64,000 nucleotides of DNA, taken from assembly GCF_002159555.1 (NCBI RefSeq), contig NZ_NFIV01000003.1, positions 62,001 to 126,000 on the forward strand, in the 5' to 3' direction. Position 1 is the first letter of the stretch, and every line of letters begins with the position of its first letter. Below the pieces are notes generated by a model, which saw only the letters and a list, made by a program, of their open reading frames with translations, was not told the DNA's origin and made no database searches. Shown here piece after piece: positions 18,750 to 27,482 of the stretch. The stretch comes from Muribaculum sp. An289 (GTDB lineage: Bacteria > Bacteroidota > Bacteroidia > Bacteroidales > UBA932). The translations under genes were made by a program, and so were the position numbers.

Positions 18750-21422
18750 TCAGAACAATGTGCCTTCCCATTCGTCGCCAGGGGCTTCCGTGTCTCCCGT
18801 TTCGGAAACGGTGTCCGGTTCCGGTGCATCCATTAGCGAGGTATCCGGGACGGGACTGGTGTCAGGGGCTATATCGCTATCAGTGACAGGGTCGGAAGCC
18901 GGGGCTGGGTCGGTGAATCCGATGGTGTCGACGATGTAGTTCGTCGCTCTCTTCCCTTTGGCCGTGAAAAGTTTCTTGCCTATGAATGTTTTGGCATCTA
19001 TTATCTCAGGAGCCCGGCCGCTGTTCTTTCCTCCGAAGACAATTTCGATCCGCGGCCTTTCGTCCTCGGACACCGCTACCAGGTATGAGCCGGCCTTGTC
19101 GGGAATGAAGCTGCCGTGCTGGTTCTTGTCTATGCCGAAGCGCTTTATGTAGAACGAGCCGGCTTCGCCGTCGAAATATATTACCGTGAAAGTCCTGTTC
19201 ACGTCAAGTTTTTCAACTATGAGCAAATCTCCCTGATACCTGTTGCTCAGGTCGTAGTTGGTGGTGTAGAACGTACCGTCCTTGCAGATGGCAAGTATCC
19301 TGTCGTCATCGGAAAATTCGCCGAGGAGCTTTCCTCTGGAGTCTTCGTTCAGCCTGTTTATGTCCTGGTCGAACCATATCGACTTGCCGCCGATTGTGGA
19401 TGTTCCCTTGGATTTGAGGACTATGCGGGAAATCTGGTTCTTCGTAAGGATGTTCCCCATTGCCGCACGTCCCTTTATCGCGAGGGAGGCGAAATCGAAT
19501 TCGTCGCTGAGTTTTTTCAGTTTCGCCTTCGCCTTGAAATATACTTTCAGGGTTTCGGCTTCCCCGTTCGGATTGGCGGTGAACCAGAGTACTGACGAAT
19601 CGGGGGTCCCCTGGGTGAGGTCGTATTCCTTGTCCCTCGTTATCCCGCCTACGGCAAAACGCTTCGCATACGCCGTACCTGCCTTTCCGTCCCTGTAAAC
19701 GGCATTGTATATGGTCCTTGTGTCGTTCCTGTTGAATACGGCCGCATAGATGATGTTCTTTCCGATGAAAGCCTTTTCCTGTACCTTGGTGATGATGTAT
19801 TTTCCGTTTTTCATGAAAACGATTATCTCATCCATGTCGGAGCAGTCGCAGACATATTCGCCGTTGTCCTCCTTTTTGAGGCCGGTGCCGATGAAACCCT
19901 CGGACTTGTTCACATACAGTTTGGCATTGGCGGTGCGCACCCTCGAAACCTCGATGTTTTCGAAGTTCGCGATTCTTGTCATGCGCGGGTGGTCCTTGCC
20001 GTATTTCTTCTTCAGGTTCTCGTACCATTTGATGGTGAATTCGGTTATGTGTTCGAGATTGTACCGGCATTCTTCCATTTCCTGTTCGAGGGTCTTTATC
20101 TTTTCATCGACGGCCTTGACATCGAATTTCGAGATTTTCCTGACTGGCTTTTCGACAAGTTTTCCTATGTCCTCCATTGTTATGTCCCTGCGGAGCAGGC
20201 TGCGGTAACGGTTCATTTCTTCGAAAGTCTCTCCGAGCTGTTCTTCCCATGTCCGCGCATCGTCCTTTTCGAGGATTTTGTAAACCCTTTTTTCAAAGAA
20301 AATTTTCTCCAACGAAGAATAATGCCACTCGTTTTCAAGTTCCCCGAGGCGTATTTCTATCTCCTTCCCCAGAAGGTCTCTGGTGTGTTCGGTGTTGTAC
20401 CGCAGCAGTTCGTCCGTGTTTGTGAAGAAAGGCTTGTCATCCTTTATCACGCACATGTTGGGACTTATCGAGGTCTCGCAGTCGGTGAATGCGTAGAGGG
20501 CGTCGATAGTCTTGTCGGGGGATACGTCGTTGTTGAGGTGGATGACAATCTCGGCGACTTTGGTGGAAAAATTTTCCACTTTCTTGACTTTTATTTTCCC
20601 GCTGTCGTTAGCTTTCAGTATGCTGTCTATCAGTACGGGCACTGTCTTCCCGTATGGGACTTCACGGATGACGAGGGTCTTCTTGTCGAGTTTCTCGATG
20701 TTTACGCGCACCCTGACACTGCCCCCGCGGCTGCCCTTGTTGTATTTCGAGCAGTCTGCGGTGCCTCCCGTAGGAAAATCAGGATACAGTTCGAAGTCTT
20801 TTCCCTTGAGGCAGGCTATGGATGCGTCGATGAGGTCGTTGAAATTGTGGGGGAGGATTTTCGAGGCGAGTCCGACGGCAATCCCTTCGGCTCCCTGGGC
20901 GAGCAGAAGCGGGAATTTGGCCGGAAGTTCGACAGGTTCCTGGTTACGGCCGTCGTATGAATTCATCCATTCGGTCGTTTTTGGGTTGAACAGGATTTCA
21001 TTGGCGAATTTCGTGAGCCTTGCCTCGATGTACCTCGGGGCCGCATTCGGGTCTCCCGTAATGATGTTTCCCCAGTTTCCCTGGCAGTCTATGAGCAGGT
21101 TTTTTTGTCCTAACTGTACGAGGGCCGCGCCGATTGAAGCGTCTCCGTGAGGGTGGTACTTCATGGCTTCCCCGACCAGTGAGGCGACTTTGGTATATCT
21201 TCCGTCATCGGCCTTCTTCATCGCGTGGAGGATTCTTCTCTGTACAGGTTTCAGCCCGTCTCCGATATGGGGGACGGCCCTTTCGAGTATGACGTATGAA
21301 GCATAGTCGAGGAACCACTCCCTGAACATTCCGGACAATTTGTATCTGTTGTTGTCGGACTGTCTGGTGAGGTCGTCGAATTTTCCGGAAGGGTAGTTGT
21401 CTATAGTCGTTTCGTCGCTCAT
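18750..21422 (-). CDS. parC: Topoisomerase IV (type IIA) subunit A
   Basis: 890 residues. The winged-helix breakage-reunion domain has the catalytic Tyr at 131 in AAPRYIEARL, preceded by HPHGDASIGAALVQLGQ. A long coiled-coil tower and a C-terminal beta-pinwheel-like domain follow, and the last 50 residues are an acidic Pro/Asp/Ser-rich tail ending EGTLF. It cuts and passes DNA duplexes together with ParE, which is not in the window. At the two main quinolone-resistance positions (Ser80 and Glu84 in E. coli ParC) this protein has Ala95 and Ala99. GyrA is less likely because the C-terminal half lacks a recognisable GyrA box, but the two subunit families are close. Confidence 0.88.
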   Translation of the reverse strand: MSDETTIDNYPSGKFDDLTRQSDNNRYKLSGMFREWFLDYASYVILERAVPHIGDGLKPVQRRILHAMKKADDGRYTKVASLVGEAMKYHPHGDASIGAALVQLGQKNLLIDCQGNWGNIITGDPNAAPRYIEARLTKFANEILFNPKTTEWMNSYDGRNQEPVELPAKFPLLLAQGAEGIAVGLASKILPHNFNDLIDASIACLKGKDFELYPDFPTGGTADCSKYNKGSRGGSVRVRVNIEKLDKKTLVIREVPYGKTVPVLIDSILKANDSGKIKVKKVENFSTKVAEIVIHLNNDVSPDKTIDALYAFTDCETSISPNMCVIKDDKPFFTNTDELLRYNTEHTRDLLGKEIEIRLGELENEWHYSSLEKIFFEKRVYKILEKDDARTWEEQLGETFEEMNRYRSLLRRDITMEDIGKLVEKPVRKISKFDVKAVDEKIKTLEQEMEECRYNLEHITEFTIKWYENLKKKYGKDHPRMTRIANFENIEVSRVRTANAKLYVNKSEGFIGTGLKKEDNGEYVCDCSDMDEIIVFMKNGKYIITKVQEKAFIGKNIIYAAVFNRNDTRTIYNAVYRDGKAGTAYAKRFAVGGITRDKEYDLTQGTPDSSVLWFTANPNGEAETLKVYFKAKAKLKKLSDEFDFASLAIKGRAAMGNILTKNQISRIVLKSKGTSTIGGKSIWFDQDINRLNEDSRGKLLGEFSDDDRILAICKDGTFYTTNYDLSNRYQGDLLIVEKLDVNRTFTVIYFDGEAGSFYIKRFGIDKNQHGSFIPDKAGSYLVAVSEDERPRIEIVFGGKNSGRAPEIIDAKTFIGKKLFTAKGKRATNYIVDTIGFTDPAPASDPVTDSDIAPDTSPVPDTSLMDAPEPDTVSETGDTEAPGDEWEGTLF

Positions 21423-21464
21423 ATTGCCTCTGCCTTTAAATTTTATTTACGGTTCGTATTGTTT

Positions 21465-22367
21465 TTACGATTCATACCCGAACCGTTTCAATTCCTTTTT
21501 CTCGTTTCTCCAGTCGGGCTCCACTTTTACGAAAAGTTCCAGAAAGACCTTCTTTTCGAAAAAATCTTCCATGTCCAGACGGGCTTCTGTGCCTATCTTC
21601 TTCAGCATCGAGCCCTTCTTGCCTATGATTATCCCTTTCTGGCTGTCGCGCATGACGTTTATCACGGCGTTGATATCGTATCTGTCCCTGCTTTCCTTGA
21701 AACGCTCTATGGTAACTTCGCAGCTGTAAGGTACTTCCTGGGAACAGTTGAGGAAGATTTTTTCCCTGATGATTTCAGAAGCGAAGAACCGCAGGCTTTT
21801 GTCCGTGAAAGTCTCTTTGTCGAACCACGCCGGAGCTTCCGGCAGATTCGCCAATATGGAGTCGAAGACATTTTCGAGATTGAACTTCTCCTTTGCCGAA
21901 ACCGGGATAATGGTGGCATCCGGCAGTTCCTTCCTCCATTCTTCCATCATTCCCATGACCGCGGCCTGGTCGCTGATGTCTATTTTGTTGAGGACTATGA
22001 TTACCGGACATGCTATTTTCTTCAGTTTTTCGATATATCCGTAGTTCTTGTCCCTCTTTTCCACGGTATCGGTAACATACAGGATGATGTCGGCATCGCT
22101 CAGGGCCGTATCGACAAAGTCGAGCATGTCTTCCTGAAGACGGTATGCGGGTTTCAGGATTCCCGGAGTGTCGGAGTACACTATCTGGTAGTTTTCCCCG
22201 TTCACTATCCCCATGATTCTGTGCCTTGTCGTCTGTGCCTTTGCCGTGACTATGGAAAGCTTTTCGCCTACGAGGGCGTTCATAAGGGTCGATTTCCCCA
22301 CATTCGGATTTCCGATGATGTTTACGAAACCGGCCCTGTGCCTTTTGATTTGAGGTTGAGAATCCAT
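21465..22367 (-). CDS. era: GTPase Era
   Basis: 300 residues from the ATG at 22367. The GTPase domain has GNPNVGKST, the switch region DTPGILK and NKID, and the C-terminal KH domain has KGIIIGKKGSMLKKIG. Era binds 16S rRNA and aids 30S assembly. The start codon overlaps the rluB stop in the sequence TAATG, so the two are translationally coupled. A longer open frame begins 57 nt upstream inside rluB but adds residues foreign to the family. Confidence 0.95.
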   Translation of the reverse strand: MDSQPQIKRHRAGFVNIIGNPNVGKSTLMNALVGEKLSIVTAKAQTTRHRIMGIVNGENYQIVYSDTPGILKPAYRLQEDMLDFVDTALSDADIILYVTDTVEKRDKNYGYIEKLKKIACPVIIVLNKIDISDQAAVMGMMEEWRKELPDATIIPVSAKEKFNLENVFDSILANLPEAPAWFDKETFTDKSLRFFASEIIREKIFLNCSQEVPYSCEVTIERFKESRDRYDINAVINVMRDSQKGIIIGKKGSMLKKIGTEARLDMEDFFEKKVFLELFVKVEPDWRNEKKELKRFGYES

Positions 22368-23620
22368 TATTCGTATGCCCCCATCAGCAACATGTTGACT
22401 TCCTTCTCTTCGAGATACCGCCATTCGCCCCTTGTGAGCCTCTTCTTCGTGAGGCCTGCGAAATATACCCTGTCGAGTTTCAATATTTTGTAGTTGAGGG
22501 ACTCGAATATCCTTCTGATGATGCGGTTCCTTCCGGAGTGGATGGAAATGCCCACGACTTTCTGCGTATCATCGGTGTATGCGAGTTCATCGGCGTGGAT
22601 TTCCCCGTCAGGAAGCCATATTCCTTCAAGTATTTTGTCAAAATCGGGCTTGCTGAGTTTCCTGTCGAGGGTTACCTGGTATATCTTCTTTTTATTGTAG
22701 GCAGGGTGTGTCAGCTTGTCTGCAAGCCTTCCGTCATTCGTGAACAGAAGTACCCCGGTAGTGGATTTGTCGAGCCTTCCCACAGGGAATACCCTTTGTT
22801 TGCAACCTTTTAGAAGATCCATTACGGTTTTCTCGGCATGCGGGTCGCTCGTAGTGGTCACATAATCCTTGGGCTTGTTCATTACGATGTATATTTTTTT
22901 TTCGCCCAACAGGCGCTCGCCGTTGAACCTTATGTCGTCAGTCGGTTTTACCTTGACTCCCAATTCGCTCACGACGTTTCCGTTTACCGTTATGACACCG
23001 GCCTGGATGTATTTGTCGGCCTCTCTCCTGGAGCAGATTCCAGAATTGGCTATGAACTTGTTCAATCGTACCTCTCCGGTTATCTCTTCTTCGCGTTTGT
23101 AGATTTTCTGTGCGCTCTTGATTGTGGCCCTCGGGTTCTTTTTCCTCGTTATTTCGAAACGTTTTTCCTTGTCGAATCCGAATTTGCGGCTTTCTCCCCG
23201 GAATTCATGTCTTTCGAAAGACGGCCTTTCCCCGTCATTGCGCCTGAAACCTCTGTCTTCATCCCTCCTGCGGCTGAAGCCCCTGTTTTCGTTTCTTCCG
23301 AAACCCCGGTCTTCATTCCTTCTGCGGTCGAAGTCTCTGTCTTCGCTTCTTCCAAAGCCTCTGCCTTCATTCCTTCTGCGGCTGAAGCCCCTGTCTTCGT
23401 TTCTTCCGAAACCCCGGTCTTCGCTCTTTCTGCGGCCGAAGTCTCTGTCTTCGCTTCTTCTGAAGCCCCTGTCTTCGCTCCTTCTGAAGCCTTCGTTTCT
23501 TCCTTCCTCCCTTCTTCTTGGATTGTCGTTGAATGAACGGTTTTCCCTTTTCCGGTAAACCCTTTCAGGGGCTGCGCCATCAGCGGCGGAACTCCCTTTG
23601 CGTTGAAAATCTTTGAGCAT
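22367..23620 (-). CDS. RluB/RsuA-family pseudouridine synthase with long RGF-repeat tail
   Basis: 417 residues. Residues about 20-165 are a low-complexity Arg/Glu/Asp/Gly/Phe region made of degenerate repeats such as SEDRGFGRNEDRGF. Then come an S4 RNA-binding domain (RLNKFIANSGICSRREADKY) and the catalytic domain with GRLDKSTTGVLLFTND, whose Asp is the catalytic residue. It should isomerise a uridine in 23S rRNA (RluB-like) or 16S rRNA. The repeats are encoded by a repetitive DNA stretch at about 23220-23530. Stop and start overlap with era; the gap to tonB upstream is 4 nt. Confidence 0.9.
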   Translation of the reverse strand: MLKDFQRKGSSAADGAAPERVYRKRENRSFNDNPRRREEGRNEGFRRSEDRGFRRSEDRDFGRRKSEDRGFGRNEDRGFSRRRNEGRGFGRSEDRDFDRRRNEDRGFGRNENRGFSRRRDEDRGFRRNDGERPSFERHEFRGESRKFGFDKEKRFEITRKKNPRATIKSAQKIYKREEEITGEVRLNKFIANSGICSRREADKYIQAGVITVNGNVVSELGVKVKPTDDIRFNGERLLGEKKIYIVMNKPKDYVTTTSDPHAEKTVMDLLKGCKQRVFPVGRLDKSTTGVLLFTNDGRLADKLTHPAYNKKKIYQVTLDRKLSKPDFDKILEGIWLPDGEIHADELAYTDDTQKVVGISIHSGRNRIIRRIFESLNYKILKLDRVYFAGLTKKRLTRGEWRYLEEKEVNMLLMGAYE

Positions 23621-23624
23621 TGTC

Positions 23625-24449
23625 TTATTTTAATTTATAAATGTATGTTATAGTGCCTCTTTGCAATACCGGAGCGTTTGAGCTCCTGTTGAATTTCGCC
23701 TTGTACGCCGCTTTTACCGCGGCATCCCAAAGCTCCTTGCTCGTTATCGTGCATCCGTCTCCGGGCACTGCATTCTTTACGTTTCCGTATTGGTCGACCC
23801 AGATGTCGATTATTATTTTCCCGTCAATTTGTACGCCGTATTCCGGCATGGACAGCGAAGCCTGTATCACTTCACGGCCTTCGAGCCTTGCGTTGGGCCC
23901 CTCCTCGTTTTCGCCTTCGGTAGTATTTCCGAGGGGGTGTCCTTCGCTCAGGGCTTCCGATACGAAGGCGGCGGTCTGGGCGGCAAGCGTGTCTTTGGCT
24001 TCCATGTTTGCCGCTGAAGGGAAGAGGGCCCTCTTGTCTATTTCCTTTTTCTTCTCTTCTTCCCGCGGCTCGGGAGTTTCCACATCTCCGAAATCGTCAT
24101 TTACGGCTTCTTCCGCCACATTCGGCTTTTCTCCCTCATAAGGGGCCTGTGAAGCCTTTGCAAGCCTTATGTCTTCTTCGGGGTCCGCGGCAGGGGATTC
24201 AGGTGCCGGTCCCGCCGATATTTCTATGGTCTCTTCCGGTTCGTTTTCAACCTCCTCTTCCTCGAAAGAGATTTCGATTCCGGTCTCCTCCGGAGCGGGA
24301 CCGATGTATTTTATCCCGGCAAGGAATAAAAGCAGAAACAGGAAGGCGTGGAAAGATACGGCCGCGACAAGGCCTGCCGCAACCGATTTCTTCCTGTTTT
24401 CTTCCCTCTTCTGTCTATAGTCTCCCATCTTGCCATCCGGTATTAGCAT
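23625..24449 (-). CDS. TonB-family energy transducer
   Basis: 274 residues. The short cytoplasmic N-terminus is followed by one membrane segment (about residues 23-45, AAGLVAAVSFHAFLFLLLFL). Next comes a long acidic Glu/Pro periplasmic spacer and a C-terminal TonB-like domain with IIIDIWVDQYGNV, ending TITYIYKLK. It should transmit energy from ExbB-ExbD to outer-membrane receptors or, given the poor match to receptor-dedicated TonB, to another envelope task. The start ATG at 24449 overlaps the exbD stop (TAATG). An alternative ATG lies 7 codons later. Confidence 0.85.
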   Translation of the reverse strand: MLIPDGKMGDYRQKREENRKKSVAAGLVAAVSFHAFLFLLLFLAGIKYIGPAPEETGIEISFEEEEVENEPEETIEISAGPAPESPAADPEEDIRLAKASQAPYEGEKPNVAEEAVNDDFGDVETPEPREEEKKKEIDKRALFPSAANMEAKDTLAAQTAAFVSEALSEGHPLGNTTEGENEEGPNARLEGREVIQASLSMPEYGVQIDGKIIIDIWVDQYGNVKNAVPGDGCTITSKELWDAAVKAAYKAKFNRSSNAPVLQRGTITYIYKLK

Positions 24450-24862
24450 TATTCGGGCGATGTGGCCAGTATCACTTTGTAATGGTTGCGCTTGGCGATG
24501 TTCATGACTTTCACGACTTCGCTTATCGGTACTGTCTCGTCCGCGTAAATCGAGAATGTCGGATCCTCCTCATTGCCGAGGATGACGTTGAGCCTTTCTT
24601 CGATTTCATCGAATCTGACCGGTGTCATGTCTCCGTTTATATGGTAGGAAAACGTCCCTTCTTCCGGGTAATGCTTGATTGATACGCTGGCCGTCGCCTT
24701 TGCTGCCACCTGGCCCGTGCTCTTCGGGAGCAGCAGTTTCAGTGCGTTGGGATTGATCAGAGTCGATGTCACGAGGAAAAATATCAATAACAGGAACACT
24801 ATGTCCGTCATTGATGACATCGAAAATGATGCTTCTACGCTCGTTCTTCTCTTTATGGCCAT
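24449..24862 (-). CDS. exbD: ExbD/TolR-family proton-channel protein
   Basis: 137 residues. One N-terminal membrane helix contains the functional Asp in SMTDIVFLLLIFFLV, followed by a periplasmic domain ending MNIAKRNHYKVILAT. ExbD/TolR proteins couple the proton gradient across ExbB/TolQ channels to a partner such as TonB. The gene lies 6 nt after exbB and overlaps tonB, consistent with one complex. Sequence alone does not separate ExbD from TolR; the TonB-like neighbour favours ExbD. Confidence 0.9.
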   Translation of the reverse strand: MAIKRRTSVEASFSMSSMTDIVFLLLIFFLVTSTLINPNALKLLLPKSTGQVAAKATASVSIKHYPEEGTFSYHINGDMTPVRFDEIEERLNVILGNEEDPTFSIYADETVPISEVVKVMNIAKRNHYKVILATSPE

Positions 24863-24868
24863 GGCAAA

Positions 24869-25576
24869 TTATTTTTCAGCCGGTTCGTTGAGTATGTCCA
24901 TGAAATCGATGGTCGTGCTTTCCATCCGGAAAACGAGGTCCGAAATGCTGGACGTCAGATAATTGTATCCGAAATAAGCCAGGATGCCGACGATGAGTCC
25001 GCCTACCGTGGTCACCATGGCCGTGTAAATACCTCCCGAAAGCAGGGTTATGTCGATATTGTTACCTGCCTGGGACATGTTGAAAAACGCCTGTATCATA
25101 CCCATTACCGTGCCGAGGAAACCTATCATCGGCGCCCCTCCCGCAACGGTGGCCAGCAGCGGAATGCCCTTTTCAAGCCTTGCGACCTCCACGTTTCCGG
25201 TGTTTTCCACCGTAGTCTGAATGTCCTGGAGCGGCCTGCCGATTCTTTCTATGCCCTTCTGTACCAGTCTTGCAATCGGCGAATCGTATTGCTCGCACAG
25301 CGATACGGCGGCCTTGATTTTCCCGTCATGGATAAGGTCGTGTATGTCGTTCATGAAATTCTTGTCGATTTTTCCCGCCTTCCTTATCATCCACCATTTC
25401 TTTCCGAAAATATAGATGGCTATGATTGAAAGCGCGAGGAGCACAAGCATCAGCCAGCCTCCCTTTACGGCCATGTCGATTAATGAAAAACTCATTTCCT
25501 CCTCTACCGGCAAGACCTCGGCCACGGCTTCCGAAGTGGCGGCATCGATATTAGCAGACAATAAAGACAAAATCAT
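24869..25576 (-). CDS. exbB: MotA/TolQ/ExbB proton channel protein
   Basis: 235 residues. Three hydrophobic segments are visible: near residues 30-52 (GGWLMLVLLALSIIAIYIFG), at about 125-150 (VAGGAPMIGFLGTVMGMIQAF) and at about 165-190. The conserved GFLGTVMGM motif places it in the ExbB/TolQ/MotA family. It forms the inner-membrane proton channel with ExbD. It is the first gene of the minus-strand run to aroK, with a -7 element at 25608-25615. Confidence 0.92.
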   Translation of the reverse strand: MILSLLSANIDAATSEAVAEVLPVEEEMSFSLIDMAVKGGWLMLVLLALSIIAIYIFGKKWWMIRKAGKIDKNFMNDIHDLIHDGKIKAAVSLCEQYDSPIARLVQKGIERIGRPLQDIQTTVENTGNVEVARLEKGIPLLATVAGGAPMIGFLGTVMGMIQAFFNMSQAGNNIDITLLSGGIYTAMVTTVGGLIVGILAYFGYNYLTSSISDLVFRMESTTIDFMDILNEPAEK

Positions 25577-25607
25577 ATCGTTTTAAAATTTGTTAAAAAT
25601 AAGACAG

Positions 25608-25615
25608 CAAAGATA
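25608..25615 (-). promoter_or_regulatory. Promoter -7 element for the exbB run
   Basis: Plus-strand CAAAGATA reads TATCTTTG on the minus strand, an exact fit to TAnnTTTG, 31 nt upstream of the exbB start. Confidence 0.65.
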
Positions 25616-25640
25616 TGAAGTGTTTTCAAATTATGAAAAA

Positions 25641-26429
25641 TTAAATTTCATTTTTGTCGGGATAATCGACTCTTGTGAGGAAAAGGGCTTTCCCGGGGAC
25701 GGACTGCCCCGCCTTTCCCCTGTCTTTCGAGGCGATGACCCCTGTTATCCATTCCGGCCCGTGTTTCCCCCTGCCTATTTCGAGGAGCGTGCCGACAATG
25801 GCCCTTACCATGTTCCTCAGAAAACGGTTGGCCGAGATTTCGAAAACCAGATAATCGCCGTTGGCTTCCGGGGCGAGTCCGCACGCCGACAGATGGGAAG
25901 GGACATAGTTTTTCCAGCCTGCGGAAAATACATTGCATACGGACGTGGCATTGTCGGCCCCCGTCTTTTCGAAGGCGCTGAAATCCATTTCGCCCTTGAG
26001 CAGGACCGCCGCTTCGTTCATGGCCGCTACGTCCAGACCGTAGGGATAAAAATATGAAAATTCATCCACGAAAGGGTCTTTTTTTCTGTGGATGAAATAA
26101 TTGTAAGTCCTCTTCGTGGCATCGAACCTTGCGTGGAAACCGTCGTGGCACCTCTCTATCGAGTGAAATGCAATGCCCTTTCCTACAATGGCATTTAATT
26201 TGTATAAGAGGTACGTTGCGTCAATCGGTATGTCAGTATCGAAATGTGCCGGATAGGCGAGTGCGTTCACGCCTGTATCCGTCCTTCCGGCTCCCGTTAC
26301 TTTCACGGGGCCGCCGAGCAGAAGCGCGAGGGCCCTTTCGACTTCCCCCTGTACCGTGGGCGCATTGTCCTGTGACTGCCATCCGCAGTATGGGGCTCCC
26401 GAATATGAGAGAGTTATTTTATAGCGCAT
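25641..26429 (-). CDS. truA: tRNA pseudouridine synthase A
   Basis: 262 residues from the ATG at 26429 (MRYKITLSYSGAPYCGWQSQ). The catalytic Asp is in GAGRTDTGVNA, where Asn replaces the usual His after GV. TruA modifies uridines 38-40 in tRNA anticodon arms. The open frame continues far upstream, antisense to moxR and the DUF58 gene, but that extension has no family similarity and is not coding. truA has its own promoter facing away from moxR. Confidence 0.95.
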   Translation of the reverse strand: MRYKITLSYSGAPYCGWQSQDNAPTVQGEVERALALLLGGPVKVTGAGRTDTGVNALAYPAHFDTDIPIDATYLLYKLNAIVGKGIAFHSIERCHDGFHARFDATKRTYNYFIHRKKDPFVDEFSYFYPYGLDVAAMNEAAVLLKGEMDFSAFEKTGADNATSVCNVFSAGWKNYVPSHLSACGLAPEANGDYLVFEISANRFLRNMVRAIVGTLLEIGRGKHGPEWITGVIASKDRGKAGQSVPGKALFLTRVDYPDKNEI

Positions 26430-26430
26430 A

Positions 26431-26463
26431 TATTTTTGTATTAAAAGAAACATGACAAAATTA
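26431..26463. promoter_or_regulatory. Divergent promoters for moxR and truA
   Basis: TATTTTTG at 26431-26438 (plus) fits TAnnTTTG for moxR, with start near 26445 and a leader of about 33 nt. CAAAATTA at 26456-26463 reads TAATTTTG on the minus strand for truA. The two elements face away from their own gene's neighbour and overlap in territory, so use of one may interfere with the other. Confidence 0.65.
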
Positions 26464-26477
26464 TAAAAAATTGGATT

Positions 26478-27470
26478 ATGGACAGTGTAAACATCAAAGA
26501 GTTGAACGATAGGATACAGAGCGAGAGCGCTTTTGTCGACATACTTACGATGGAAATGGGCAAGGTGATTGTCGGACAGAAGCATCTGGTAGAGAATCTG
26601 TTGATAGGTTTGCTCGCCAACGGGCACATCCTCCTCGAAGGTGTCCCGGGGCTTGCGAAGACATTGGCGATAAATACTCTCGCGAATGCTGTGGACGCGA
26701 AGTTCAACAGGATACAGTTTACCCCGGACCTTCTTCCGGCCGACCTTATAGGTACGATGATTTACAGCCAGAAAAGCGAACAGTTCCAAATCAAGAAAGG
26801 TCCTATTTTCGCAAATTTCATCCTGGCCGATGAGATTAACCGTTCTCCGGCGAAAGTGCAGTCGGCCCTTCTCGAAGCGATGCAGGAGCGCCAGGTGACA
26901 ATAGGCGAGCAGACATTCAAGTTGCCGGAACCGTTCCTTGTGATGGCTACCCAGAACCCGATAGAGCAGGAGGGAACCTATCCTCTTCCGGAGGCGCAGG
27001 TGGACCGTTTCATGCTCAAGGTGGTGGTCAGTTATCCTAAGAAGGAGGAGGAACGTCTGATTGTGAGGATGAACAACAGCGGGGCTTTCCCGAAACCCAA
27101 CGCGGTCCTGAAGCCGGAAGATATTGTGCGTGCCCGCGAAATCGTAAGGGATGTCTATATGGATGAAAAAATCGAGCGCTACATAGTCGACATAGTGTAT
27201 GCGACAAGGACTCCTGACGATTACGGACTCAAGAAGCTTTCCGGGCTCATTTCCTACGGAGCCTCGCCGCGTGCTTCCATCTCGCTGTCGATGGCCGCCA
27301 AGGCCTATGCCTTCATCCGCAGGAGGGGTTACGTGATTCCGGAAGACGTCAGGGCCGTATGTTACGAAGTCCTCAGGCACAGGATAGGGCTGACTTACGA
27401 GGCCGAAGCGGAGAATGTCACTTCCGAACAGATTATTTCGGACATAATCAATACCGTGGAAGTTCCTTAA
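26478..27470 (+). CDS. MoxR-family AAA ATPase of the bat operon
   Basis: 330 residues. Walker A is GVPGLAKT (about residues 55-62), Walker B with sensor residues is ILADEINRSPAKVQSALLEAM, and the arginine-rich lid domain follows. MoxR ATPases act as chaperone-like partners of von Willebrand A (VWA) proteins, many of which are encoded right beside them. Here it heads a six-gene run with DUF58 and Bat proteins, matching the Bacteroides aerotolerance operon. The DUF58 gene follows 12 nt after its stop. Confidence 0.93.
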   Translation: MDSVNIKELNDRIQSESAFVDILTMEMGKVIVGQKHLVENLLIGLLANGHILLEGVPGLAKTLAINTLANAVDAKFNRIQFTPDLLPADLIGTMIYSQKSEQFQIKKGPIFANFILADEINRSPAKVQSALLEAMQERQVTIGEQTFKLPEPFLVMATQNPIEQEGTYPLPEAQVDRFMLKVVVSYPKKEEERLIVRMNNSGAFPKPNAVLKPEDIVRAREIVRDVYMDEKIERYIVDIVYATRTPDDYGLKKLSGLISYGASPRASISLSMAAKAYAFIRRRGYVIPEDVRAVCYEVLRHRIGLTYEAEAENVTSEQIISDIINTVEVP

Positions 27471-27482
27471 TGGTTGTTTGCA

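Noticed and set aside
22838-23558. Pro/Val/Ser- or Ser/Leu-repeat proteins antisense to rluB
   Set aside because: The repetitive DNA of the rluB tail yields low-complexity frames in several phases; only the rluB frame continues into recognised domains.
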